From Streptomyces sp. RB17 (GTDB taxonomy: Bacteria; Actinomycetota; Actinomycetes; Streptomycetales; Streptomycetaceae): a stretch of DNA of 64,000 bases. Positions 1 through 7,520 of this stretch are shown here, in pieces (position 1 is the stretch's first letter; each line of letters starts with the position of its first letter). The position numbers and the translations under genes are program-made. The stretch spans positions 434,001 to 498,000 of the forward strand of contig NZ_WEGL01000002.1 of the NCBI RefSeq assembly GCF_009604455.1, given 5' to 3'. Under the pieces are notes generated by a model. It was not told the DNA's origin, searched no databases, and worked only from the letters and a program-made list of their open reading frames with translations.

Positions 1-1
1 G

Positions 2-439
2 CAGCCGCACGGCCCCGGGCAGGTCGAGGTGTGGAACTGGTTCGCCGCCTACAAGAATCTCTCTGCGGAGCAGAAGGACCGCGCCTACCGCGCCGGCCTG
101 GGCACCTTCTCCATGGGCGGCGCCTTCGAGGTGGACGACACCGAGCCGTGGATCACCGTCGGCCGCACCGGCCGCTCCACCGCCGCCGAGCTCCTCGACT
201 TCCAGCTCAACTACGAGATGGGCAAGCCCGGCATCGGCATCTCCGAGCCGGTGAAGGAGTGGCCTGGTCCGGGCCGCGTCCAGTGGACCCGCTACGAGGA
301 GGGCGTCCAGCGCAACCTGTACGCCTTCTACGCCGACATGATGCGCGCCGCCCCCGGCGCCTGGCCCAGCCTCGTCTTTCCCGAGGCCCAGGGCGCCGCC
401 CCGCAGGACTCGAAGGACAGCCATGAGCAGCAGGCTTGA
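2..439 (+). CDS. Rieske-type aromatic ring-hydroxylating oxygenase alpha subunit, C-terminal part
   Basis: The reading frame is open from the first complete codon, so the gene starts upstream of the window; 145 residues are visible. The segment has the pattern of the C-terminal catalytic domain of ring-hydroxylating dioxygenase large subunits: VEVWNWF near the start, then GGAFEVDDTEPW, matching the family's FEQDDGENW region. The Rieske cluster and the iron ligands would lie in the missing N-terminal part. Such subunits take electrons from a ferredoxin and add O2 to an aromatic ring to give a cis-diol. The stop overlaps the next gene, a dihydrodiol-dehydrogenase-like SDR, by 17 bp, which supports that pairing. 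The substrate cannot be told from this fragment. Confidence 0.8.
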   Translation, partial: QPHGPGQVEVWNWFAAYKNLSAEQKDRAYRAGLGTFSMGGAFEVDDTEPWITVGRTGRSTAAELLDFQLNYEMGKPGIGISEPVKEWPGPGRVQWTRYEEGVQRNLYAFYADMMRAAPGAWPSLVFPEAQGAAPQDSKDSHEQQA

Positions 440-1232
440 CGGGCAGGTCGCCCTGGTCACCGGAGCGGCCGGCGGACTCGGCTCGGCCGTCGTCCGTCGC
501 TACCTCGCAGAGGGTGCCCGAGTGGTCGCCGCCGACCTGCGGGCCGGCCCGCTGGAGGAACTCGCCGAACGGCTCGGCCGCCCCGCCACCCTGACCACGG
601 TCGCGGGCGACGCTTCCGACTGGAAGACCTCCGTGGCCATGGTGGACACCGCCCACCGCCACTTCGGCCCGGTCGACGTCTACACCTCGTGCGTGGGCGT
701 GTACGACCACAACGTGCGCCTGGTGGACCTGCCGGGCGATCAGCTGGGCGAGGCGCTCCAGGAGTGCTGGCGCATCAACGTCGGTTCGATCCTGGTCAAC
801 CTCCGCGCGGCACTGGACGATTTGATCGCCACCCGTGGCCGGGTCGTCCTCACCGGGTCGTACGCCTCCTATGCGGCCGCGGGGGGCGGGGTGCTCTACA
901 CCTCCTCCAAGCACGCCGTGCTGGGCGTGGTCAAGCAGCTCGCCCACGAACTCGCCCCCAAGGTGCGGGTGAACGCGGTCGCCCCGGGCGTCCTGCCCAC
1001 CGTGATGACCGGCATCGGCGCTCTCGGGCAGGGAACGCGCGACGCGGTCCTGCCCGGCACCGAGGACGCGCTGCCGCTGCACCACATCCCCACCGGCGAC
1101 GACCTGGCCGGACTGTACGTCACCCTCGCCTCGGCGGCGGACACCGCGGCCGTGACCGGCTCCGTGCTGGTGGCCGACTCGGGGCTGCTCGCCCGCGGCC
1201 TGGCCGCACCGGCGGGAGGTGACGACCTGTGA
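423..1232 (+). CDS. SDR, cis-dihydrodiol dehydrogenase-like
   Basis: 269-residue classical short-chain dehydrogenase. Visible motifs are the N-terminal TGAAGGLG dinucleotide loop (about residues 14-21), an Asp after the second beta strand (VVAADLR, favouring NAD over NADP), the catalytic Ser in LTGSYASY and YTSSK for the Tyr/Lys pair. Overall shape resembles BphB/HcaB-type enzymes, which re-aromatise the cis-diol made by a Rieske oxygenase into a catechol-like product with NADH release. It overlaps the oxygenase gene upstream and shares GTGA with the amidase gene downstream, so all are probably translationally coupled. The dihydrodiol assignment rests partly on this context; other SDR substrates are possible. 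Confidence 0.75.
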   Translation: MSSRLDGQVALVTGAAGGLGSAVVRRYLAEGARVVAADLRAGPLEELAERLGRPATLTTVAGDASDWKTSVAMVDTAHRHFGPVDVYTSCVGVYDHNVRLVDLPGDQLGEALQECWRINVGSILVNLRAALDDLIATRGRVVLTGSYASYAAAGGGVLYTSSKHAVLGVVKQLAHELAPKVRVNAVAPGVLPTVMTGIGALGQGTRDAVLPGTEDALPLHHIPTGDDLAGLYVTLASAADTAAVTGSVLVADSGLLARGLAAPAGGDDL

Positions 1233-1882
1233 GCACGCCTGCTGCCGTCGGAGACCTGTACGCGGCACGCGGCCTCGGCGGCCGGCTCACCCCCGGAAGC
1301 CGGCCGGCCGTCCTGGTCGTCGATCTGATCAACGGGTTCACCGACCCCGACTGCCCGCCCGGCAGCGACCTGGACGCGGTCGTCACCGCCACCCGCACGC
1401 TGCTCGACCGGGCCCGGGCCGCCGGCACACCGGTGGTGTTCACGACGATCGCGTTCGCCGCCGACGGCGTCGAGGGCTCGCTGTGGCTGCGCAAGATGCC
1501 GGCCATGAAGGTCCTGGTCGAGGGAAGCCGGTGGGTCGAGGCCGACGAGCGGCTCGGCCGCACCGAAGCCGAGCCCCTCGTGGTCAAGCGCGCCGCGTCC
1601 TCCTTCGCCGGCACCGGGCTGGCCGCCCTGCTGACCGCCCTCGGCGCCGACAGCCTGATCGTCACCGGGGCCACCACCTCGGGCTGCGTCCGCGCCACCG
1701 CCGTCGACGCCTGCGCGGCCGGCTACCCGGCCTTCGTCGTCGCCGAGTGCGTGGGCGACCGCGCCGCGGGACCGCACGAGGCGAGCCTGTTCGACATCGA
1801 CGCCAAGTACGGGGACGTCATCGGCCTCGAGGACGCGCTGGCCCTGCTGCCCGATCCGACGACCGGGAGGGCCGCGTCATGA
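1229..1882 (+). CDS. nicF: Isochorismatase-family amidohydrolase, maleamate amidohydrolase-like
   Basis: 217-residue cysteine hydrolase. The triad is visible as D32 (VVDLING), K120 (VVKRAASSF) and C153 in ATTSGCVRAT. The family includes N-carbamoylsarcosine amidase and the NicF maleamate amidohydrolases, which convert maleamate to maleate plus ammonia. A maleate isomerase and a 2,5-dihydroxypyridine dioxygenase homolog in the same operon make maleamate the most likely substrate. The GTG start lies inside the upstream stop (GTGA), preceded by GGGAGGTGA. The stop overlaps the next ATG as ATGA. The symbol follows the pathway homologs and is an inference. Confidence 0.78.
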   Translation: MSTPAAVGDLYAARGLGGRLTPGSRPAVLVVDLINGFTDPDCPPGSDLDAVVTATRTLLDRARAAGTPVVFTTIAFAADGVEGSLWLRKMPAMKVLVEGSRWVEADERLGRTEAEPLVVKRAASSFAGTGLAALLTALGADSLIVTGATTSGCVRATAVDACAAGYPAFVVAECVGDRAAGPHEASLFDIDAKYGDVIGLEDALALLPDPTTGRAAS

Positions 1883-3132
1883 CCACAGCTCCGACCCTGG
1901 CCCGCACGGGCGCCGCACTGAGCGCGGCCGCCCACCCGGCGATCACGCCCCGGCTGGTCGTCCCGGGCAGTACGGACACCCCTCTGGGCCTGGCCGCCGA
2001 ACGCGACCTCGGCACCTATCTGCCCGGCCCGCACGGCGCCGACCCCACCGTGCTCCTGGACACCCTGGAGGCCGCCGGGCTGCGCGGTCGCGGAGGCGCC
2101 GCCTTCCCCGCCCACCTCAAGTGGCGCGGAGTCGCCGCCGGTCAGGGCCCCCGCGTCGCGGTCGCCAACGGCGAGGAGGGCGAACCCGCCTCCGCCAAGG
2201 ACCGCTGGTTGCTCACCCACCGCCCGCACCTCGTCCTGGACGGGCTGCTGCTGGCCGCCCGCACCGTCGGCGCCGACCGCGCCATCGTCTACCTCTCGCA
2301 CCCGGACACCGTTCAGGCCGTCCGCGCGGCGCTGGACGAGCTCACGGCGGACGGCGACGACCGCGCCGCCGACGTGGAGATCCGCACGGTGGAACCCACC
2401 TACGTCGCCGGTGAGGAAAGCGCGGTGTGCCGCTTCCTCAGCGGGGGCCCGGCGCTGCCCACCGCCAAGCCGCCGCGCCCGCACGAGAGCGGCGTGGACG
2501 GCAGGCCCACGCTGGTCAGCAATGTCGAGACGCTGGCACACGCCGCCTGGATCGCCCGGCACGGCGCCGCCGCCTACCGCGCCGAGGGCACCGACGCCTC
2601 GCCGGGCACCACCCTGGTCACCCTGAGCGGCGCCTGCGCCGAGCCCGGCGTGTACGAGGTGCCGCTCGGCCGGACGGTCGGGCAGCTGTTCGACGAGGTC
2701 GGCGGCGGCCTCGCCGACGGGGTGCACGGAGTGCTGATGGGTGGCTGGTTCGGCGGCATGCTGCGGCGCGACCACCTCGCCACCGGCTGCTGCTACGACA
2801 CCCTGCGCGCTGTGGGCAGCGGCCTGGGCTGCGGGGCGATCACCGCGCTCGGCACGGACGACACGCCGCTGCGGGTCGCTGCCGAACTGTCCGCCTGGTA
2901 CGCCCGCGAGTCCGCGGCCCAGTGCGGCGTCTGCGTCAACGGCACCAAGGCGATCCGGGACACCTTCGCCCGCCTCGCCGACGGCGCCGGCACCGCGGAC
3001 GACCGGGACCGCCTCGCCCGCTGGGGGCAATCCCTGCCCCGCCGCGGCGCGTGCGCCTTCCTGGACGGCGCCGCAACCCTGGCCCGCTCGGCCGTCGCCG
3101 AGTACCCCGAGGCCTTCCCGGCCTCGCCCTGA
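1879..3132 (+). CDS. NuoF-like NADH:acceptor oxidoreductase with SLBB domain
   Basis: 417 residues resembling the NADH/FMN-binding subunit of complex I (NuoF/HoxF). RGRGGAAFP (from about residue 72) is the FMN/NADH glycine-rich loop, NGEEGEPASAKDR is the nucleotide-binding segment, and VEPTYVAGEESA and SNVETLAH are further NuoF signatures, followed by an SLBB-like region. The C-terminal iron-sulfur motif is altered: QCGVCVNG keeps two Cys, the third position is Gly, and the distal Cys is in RRGAC. No other complex I gene is near. A small ferredoxin follows 21 bp downstream. The likely job is NADH-dependent reduction of that ferredoxin for the Rieske oxygenase, an inference from context. ATGA overlap with the upstream gene. 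Confidence 0.72.
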   Translation: MTTAPTLARTGAALSAAAHPAITPRLVVPGSTDTPLGLAAERDLGTYLPGPHGADPTVLLDTLEAAGLRGRGGAAFPAHLKWRGVAAGQGPRVAVANGEEGEPASAKDRWLLTHRPHLVLDGLLLAARTVGADRAIVYLSHPDTVQAVRAALDELTADGDDRAADVEIRTVEPTYVAGEESAVCRFLSGGPALPTAKPPRPHESGVDGRPTLVSNVETLAHAAWIARHGAAAYRAEGTDASPGTTLVTLSGACAEPGVYEVPLGRTVGQLFDEVGGGLADGVHGVLMGGWFGGMLRRDHLATGCCYDTLRAVGSGLGCGAITALGTDDTPLRVAAELSAWYARESAAQCGVCVNGTKAIRDTFARLADGAGTADDRDRLARWGQSLPRRGACAFLDGAATLARSAVAEYPEAFPASP

Positions 3133-3153
3133 CCGAAAGTGAGGAGCCATCAG

Positions 3154-3348
3154 ATGAAAGCCGCAGTCGACGCGACCAAGTGCAACGCCTACGGGACCTG
3201 CGCCGAGATATGCCCGTCGGTCTTCCAGCTCGACGAGTGGGGCTACGCCGCCGTCGTGGGCGACGGAACCGTCCCGGACGAGGCCCTGGAGTCCGCCCGG
3301 GCCGCACTGGCCGACTGCCCCGAGAAGGCCATCACCCTGACCGACTGA
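3154..3348 (+). CDS. Small single-cluster ferredoxin, 3Fe-4S type
   Basis: 64 residues. Cysteines are at 10, 16, 20 and 55; the pattern C-x5-C-x3-CP with a distal CPEKAI tail is that of the single-cluster ferredoxins that serve P450s and some Rieske oxygenases. The second Cys of a standard CxxCxxC motif is replaced by Tyr13, so a 3Fe-4S cluster is more likely than 4Fe-4S. I chose the ATG at 3154 because a good AGGAG sits just upstream at 3142-3146; an upstream GTG at 3139 would put that site inside the gene. It lies directly after the NuoF-like gene, so the two probably form an electron-transfer pair for the oxygenase. Confidence 0.82.
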   Translation: MKAAVDATKCNAYGTCAEICPSVFQLDEWGYAAVVGDGTVPDEALESARAALADCPEKAITLTD

Positions 3349-3396
3349 CGCAGGACCACTGTGCCGAACACCGGCACCACCCAGGAGGGAACACCC

Positions 3397-4167
3397 ATGG
3401 ATCTCGGCCTCACCGGCCAAGTCGCCGCCGTCACCGCCGCCAGCCGCGGCATCGGCGCGGCGGTCGCCCGCCGGTTCGCCGCCGAGGGAGCGACCGCGGT
3501 GGCTGCCTCCCGCACCGCCCCCACCGTCCCGGAGGCCGCCCCCGGCCGCGTCCTGCCCGTGAAGCTGGACCTGGCCGACGCGGCGGCCACGGCCCGGTTC
3601 GTGCCGGACGTCGTCGCGGAGCACGGCCGGCTCGACGTACTGGTCGTCAACACGGCGGGTCCGCGCCTCGGCCCGTTCCTCGGCACCACCGACGAGGACT
3701 GGGCGGCCGGCTACGACCTGCTGCTGCGCCCCGCGGTGCAGCTCGCCCGGGCCGGCGCCCGGCAGATGGCGGAGCAGGGCGGCGGCTGCATCGTCTTCCT
3801 CACCTCCACCTGGGTGCGGCAGCCTGCCCCCGGCGGAGTGCTCTCCGCCGCGTTCCGCTCCGCGATCGCCGCCCTGGCCAAGCAGCTCGCCACCGAGGTC
3901 GCCCCCGCCGGGGTGCGCGTCGTCCAGGTGATGCCGGGCGCCACCGGCACCGACCGGATGCGTGACATCGTCGCCGCCAAGTCCGCGGCCCACGGCAGCA
4001 GCGAGGACGAGGAGATCGACAAGGTCGTCCAGGACATCCCGCTCGGACGCTGGGCCGCCGCCGAGGAGATCGCCGACGCGGTCGCCTTCCTGGCCTCGCC
4101 GCGCTCCTCGTTCACCACCGGAGCCTCGCTGGCCGTCGACGGGGGCGCCATCCGCTCACTGCCGTAG
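3397..4167 (+). CDS. SDR-family oxidoreductase with non-canonical active site
   Basis: 256-residue short-chain dehydrogenase. TAASRGIGAAVA forms the dinucleotide loop and VVNTAG follows strand four. The active site is unusual: after the Ser region (FLTSTWVRQ) the expected YxxxK is replaced by LSAAFRSAIAALAK, so the catalytic Tyr and Lys positions are not conserved. The C-terminus ends in the normal GASLAVDGGAIRSLP. The ATG at 3397 is preceded by CAGGAGGGA; an upstream in-frame GTG at 3361 has no such site. It sits between the ferredoxin and the NicX-like gene in the same operon. Reaction unknown; it may still be an oxidoreductase of an atypical SDR subgroup. Confidence 0.7.
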   Translation: MDLGLTGQVAAVTAASRGIGAAVARRFAAEGATAVAASRTAPTVPEAAPGRVLPVKLDLADAAATARFVPDVVAEHGRLDVLVVNTAGPRLGPFLGTTDEDWAAGYDLLLRPAVQLARAGARQMAEQGGGCIVFLTSTWVRQPAPGGVLSAAFRSAIAALAKQLATEVAPAGVRVVQVMPGATGTDRMRDIVAAKSAAHGSSEDEEIDKVVQDIPLGRWAAAEEIADAVAFLASPRSSFTTGASLAVDGGAIRSLP

Positions 4168-4227
4168 GCGCTCCGCGCGCCACGGCACACCTTCGACCCG
4201 TACACGAACCTGAAAAGGACCCATGTC

Positions 4228-5235
4228 ATGCCCCGTACCCTGCGCGAGCTCTTCGTCGAACAGCTCCGTCTGTGCCACGTCGCCGCCGACCAGCAGGTGG
4301 CCGTCATCGCCGAGCTCGGCCAGAAGACCGACTACGTCGAGGCCGCCGTCGCCGCCGCCCGCGACCTCGGCGCCTCGGCCCTGGTGCTGACCGCCTCCAG
4401 CCTCTCCAACCCGATGCTCCCGCCGTACGAGCCCGACGGCCGGGAGGTGCCCGCCCTGCTGGCGGCCGCGGCCGAGTGCGACATGGTCGTCGACGTCACC
4501 GTCGGTGGACTGATCCACTCCGACGTCCGCACCCGCATCACCGGCAACGGCAAGCGGATGCTGTTCGTCGCCGAGCCCGCCGACGTGCTGGAGCGGCTGA
4601 TGGGCGACGCCGACCTGCGCGCGACCGTCGAGGCCGGCGGCGACAAGCTCCGGGCCGGCTCCACCCTGCACGTCACCAGTGCCGCCGGCACCGACCTGAC
4701 CGCCGACATCAGCGGCGGCGACCTGCCCATCACCCACCAGTGGGGCTACGTCGACCAGGAGCACCGCTGGGACCACTGGCCGAGCGGCTTCGTCGCGTGC
4801 TTCCCGCACGACCGCACCGCCGAGGGACGCATCGTGCTGCAGCCCGGCGACGCGCTCATCCCCTGGCAGCGCTACGTCCGTGACGAGGTCGCCATCACCG
4901 TGGAGAAGGGTTTCATCACCGAGGTCGAGGGCTCCGGCGCCGACGCCCACCTGCTGCGGGACTACTTCGAGGCGTGGGACGACACGGAGGTCTACGCCGT
5001 CTCCCACATGGGCTGGGGCCTGCTCCCCGCCGCGCGCTGGTCGGCCTTCGACGTGTACGACCCGCGCAGCCTCTACGGCCAGGAACTGCGCTCCACCGCG
5101 GGCAACTTCATGTGGTCCACGGGTCCCAACCGCTTCGCCGACCGCGAGACCCCGGCGCACCTGGACATCCCGATGGGCGGCTGCACCGTCCGTATCGACG
5201 GCGAGGCCGTGGTCACCGACGGCCGGCTCGTCTGA
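4228..5235 (+). CDS. nicX: 2,5-dihydroxypyridine 5,6-dioxygenase-like (NicX family)
   Basis: 335 residues matching in length and layout the NicX/aminopeptidase-T-like family. NicX enzymes are Fe(II) dioxygenases that open 2,5-dihydroxypyridine to N-formylmaleamate. Candidate metal ligands are H260 in AVSHMGWG and the H311-x-D313 pair in AHLDIPMGG, the same His / His-x-Asp arrangement as I recall for NicX. Preceded by AAAAGGACCC. A maleamate amidohydrolase and a maleate isomerase in the same operon match the steps downstream of this reaction. The alternative is a metallo-aminopeptidase of the same fold, but the operon context strongly favours ring cleavage. Confidence 0.75.
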   Translation: MPRTLRELFVEQLRLCHVAADQQVAVIAELGQKTDYVEAAVAAARDLGASALVLTASSLSNPMLPPYEPDGREVPALLAAAAECDMVVDVTVGGLIHSDVRTRITGNGKRMLFVAEPADVLERLMGDADLRATVEAGGDKLRAGSTLHVTSAAGTDLTADISGGDLPITHQWGYVDQEHRWDHWPSGFVACFPHDRTAEGRIVLQPGDALIPWQRYVRDEVAITVEKGFITEVEGSGADAHLLRDYFEAWDDTEVYAVSHMGWGLLPAARWSAFDVYDPRSLYGQELRSTAGNFMWSTGPNRFADRETPAHLDIPMGGCTVRIDGEAVVTDGRLV

Positions 5236-5273
5236 ACCCAAGACTCCTCCATTCCACAGCCAAAGGAGGCACC

Positions 5274-6383
5274 GTGGACCGCACGACTCTGGAGCAGGCG
5301 ATCCTCACGCTCGCCCGGGACCAGGAACTGCTCCGCTCCTTCCGCGCCGACGCGGTGTCGGTCGGCGCCGGCCTCGGCCTCGACGCCGAGTGGTCCGGCG
5401 TCATCGCCTCGGGCGACCGCGACCGGCTCCGCTCAGCGGGCCTGCCCGACGGCATCACCATCCTGGTCAGCCGCTGGTTCGCCGACGACCTGGGTGACTC
5501 GACCAGCAGCGGGGCGTTCCACGTCGACACCAGCTCGCCGCTGCCCGCCCCGGACGTTCCGGCCAACCTGGTGTTCGCCGGCGGGGCCTCACACGTCCCC
5601 GACCTGCTGGCCAGACCGGAGATCGATCCGCCGGATGCGGTCGCACGGCTGACGGCGGGCTACGAGCGGCTGCGCAAGGACCTCGCGGCGGCCGACCCGG
5701 ACGTCCTGCTGATCACCGCCGACTGCCACTTCCAGTCCTTCCGCACCGGCGCGTACGTCATCGGCACCGGCGAGTCGTACTCCGGCTCCATGGAGTTCTT
5801 CAAGCGCCCCGACCTCGACCTGACCGTCACCGGCGCGCCGAACTTCGCCCGGGCGATGGCGAACGCGGTCCGCGCCGAAGGCCTGGAGGTCGAGGAGTGC
5901 CCCGACTTCCCCCTGGACCACGGCCAGATCGTGCCGCTGCGACTGCTGCTGCCACGCCCGGACCTGCCGGTGGTCCCGATCGTCACCCAGCCCGGCCGGT
6001 CCTTCTCGCCGTTCGGCGCCCGCGTGTTCGGCGAGGTGCTGCGCGACGTCGTGGCCTCGCGCGAGCTGCGGGTGGCCGTGCTGGCCACCGGCGGCCTGTC
6101 GCACTGGCTGGACCCGGGCAAGTTCGGCAAGGCCGACGTGGAGTTCGACACCTACCTGCTGCGGATGCTCCAGGCCGGCCGCGGCACCGACATCGCCAAC
6201 CTCGAGCCGTATGCCCTGCTCGACCACGGTCAGTACGAGTTCCCCAACTGGCTCATCATGTTGGGCATGGTCGGCCCGGGCGTGCGCGGCGAGGTTTACG
6301 CCTACGAGCCGATGGAGGCGTCCGGGGGCGGCTGGGCGGTCGTCAACATGGTGCTTCCGGAGCGGGGCGGCCACGATGAGTGA
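5274..6383 (+). CDS. LigAB-type extradiol ring-cleavage dioxygenase (fused alpha and beta domains)
   Basis: 369 residues. Residues about 1-60 look like a LigA-type small domain, and about 90-365 are the LigB catalytic domain with FAGGASHVPDL, LITADCHF, DFPLDHGQIVPL (conserved His/Asp) and ATGGLSHWLDPG. LigB enzymes use a non-heme Fe(II) to cleave protocatechuate-like or hydroxypyridine diols. GTG start with AAAGGAGG at 5262-5269. The stop overlaps the amidase ATG by 8 bp. Its presence beside a NicX-like dioxygenase gives one operon two unrelated ring-cleavage enzymes. It may act on the diol formed by the Rieske oxygenase and SDR; that is inference. Confidence 0.75.
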   Translation: MDRTTLEQAILTLARDQELLRSFRADAVSVGAGLGLDAEWSGVIASGDRDRLRSAGLPDGITILVSRWFADDLGDSTSSGAFHVDTSSPLPAPDVPANLVFAGGASHVPDLLARPEIDPPDAVARLTAGYERLRKDLAAADPDVLLITADCHFQSFRTGAYVIGTGESYSGSMEFFKRPDLDLTVTGAPNFARAMANAVRAEGLEVEECPDFPLDHGQIVPLRLLLPRPDLPVVPIVTQPGRSFSPFGARVFGEVLRDVVASRELRVAVLATGGLSHWLDPGKFGKADVEFDTYLLRMLQAGRGTDIANLEPYALLDHGQYEFPNWLIMLGMVGPGVRGEVYAYEPMEASGGGWAVVNMVLPERGGHDE

Positions 6384-7272
6384 CCGCCGTACCCTGCGGG
6401 TCGGCCTGACCCAGTGGCACGCCACCAGCGATCCCGCGCGCAACACCGTCCACGCCCGCACGGCCGTCGCCCGGGCGGCGGCCGACGGCGCCGACCTGGT
6501 GCTGCTCCCGGAGAACGGGCTGATGCTCGGCACCGGCGGCGAGATGCGCGAGCGCGCGTTCACCGCCGACTCCGCGGAGATCATGGAGCTGCGCGAGGCA
6601 GCGCGGGAAACCGGTACCGTCGTGGTGCTCGGCGGTATGAAGCACCGCAGGTCCGACCGCGTCAGCAACTCCGCGCTGGTCATCGACAGGGACGGAGCGG
6701 TGCTCGGCTCGTATGACAAGATTCACCTGTTCGACGCGACGGTCGACGGACGCTCCTTCGAAGCGTCCGGTGTGGAACGAGCCGGCTCCGAGCCGCTGCT
6801 GCTGGAGGTGAACGGCGTCACGGTGGGCATCACCATCTGCTACGACGTGCGCTTCCCCGAGCTGTACCGCTCCCTCGCCCGCGCCGGCGCCGAGGTCCTG
6901 CTCGTCCCCGCCGCTTTCACCCGCACCACCGGCGGCGCCCACTGGGAGGTGCTGCTGCGTTCCCGCGCGATCGAGAACGGCGCCTTCGTCGTGGCGTCCG
7001 CCACGGTCCACGGCGAGCCGCCCGGCGGGGACGCCTTCGAGACGTACGGTCACGCCATGGCCGTCGCTCCCTGGGGCGAGATCATCGCCGACCTGGGAGA
7101 GGCCGCCTTCGCCCACCGCGTCGTCGACCTCGACCTCGGCGAGGTGGCGAAGGCCAGGGCCGCGCTGCCGGTCCTGAAGCAGGTCCGCGCCGACGCCTAC
7201 GCCCGCACCCCCGCACGACTGAGCGCCGGCGCCGCCCGCCGAACCGAGCCGAACCAGGAGCCCGCGAGATGA
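6376..7272 (+). CDS. Nitrilase-superfamily C-N hydrolase (amidase/formamidase-like)
   Basis: 298 residues. The Glu-Lys-Cys triad is visible in LLPENGLML, YDKIHLFD and ICYDVRFPEL. Members hydrolyse amides, N-carbamoyl or N-formyl compounds and nitriles. The operon has homologs for the dioxygenase, amidase and isomerase steps of the 2,5-dihydroxypyridine route, but no alpha/beta-hydrolase like the known N-formylmaleamate deformylase NicD. Because formamidases occur in this superfamily, this protein is the best candidate for the deformylation step; that is an inference. It overlaps the LigAB gene by 8 bp and shares ATGA with the next gene. An omega-amidase role is the main alternative. Confidence 0.8.
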   Translation: MSDRRTLRVGLTQWHATSDPARNTVHARTAVARAAADGADLVLLPENGLMLGTGGEMRERAFTADSAEIMELREAARETGTVVVLGGMKHRRSDRVSNSALVIDRDGAVLGSYDKIHLFDATVDGRSFEASGVERAGSEPLLLEVNGVTVGITICYDVRFPELYRSLARAGAEVLLVPAAFTRTTGGAHWEVLLRSRAIENGAFVVASATVHGEPPGGDAFETYGHAMAVAPWGEIIADLGEAAFAHRVVDLDLGEVAKARAALPVLKQVRADAYARTPARLSAGAARRTEPNQEPAR

Positions 7273-7520
7273 GTGACCGACAAGACGACGGCATCGTCCG
7301 TCACGGCGACTGGATCGGCATCGGCAACGAGTTCACCGGCGTCCGGCTCCGCAAGGTCTTCACACCCCAGGGCGAGCGGCTGGAGATCGAGGTTCCCAAG
7401 CGGGGCTACCGCATCCTGCTGGACGCCATGCAGCTGGAGATCGTCGCGGCCCAGGACCCCGAGCGGTTCAGCGAGCTGTTCGCCGTCCAGTTCGGCTCCG
7501 ACGAGGAGGACGGCAACTGA
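7269..7520 (+). CDS. Small conserved protein of the aromatic-degradation operon
   Basis: 83 residues, acidic C-terminus, no signal peptide or membrane segment. The body (IGNEFTGVRLRKVFT, then LEIEVPKRG and LLDAMQLEIV) is predicted beta-rich. From memory, similar proteins of about 80 residues occur in other actinobacterial ring-degradation operons, sometimes labelled dihydrodiol dehydrogenase without clear basis; I cannot confirm this here. It is translationally coupled on both sides (ATGA with the amidase, TGATG with the GntR gene), so it is very likely expressed. Function unknown; an accessory or chaperone-like role for an oxygenase is one possibility. Confidence 0.6.
   Translation: MSDRQDDGIVRHGDWIGIGNEFTGVRLRKVFTPQGERLEIEVPKRGYRILLDAMQLEIVAAQDPERFSELFAVQFGSDEEDGN

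Noticed and set aside
896..3993. Long minus-strand open frames across the 1-4 kb operon
   Set aside because: They are GC-bias shadows: Gly/Arg/Ala-rich, no family motifs, and they lie antisense to genes with clear active-site residues.
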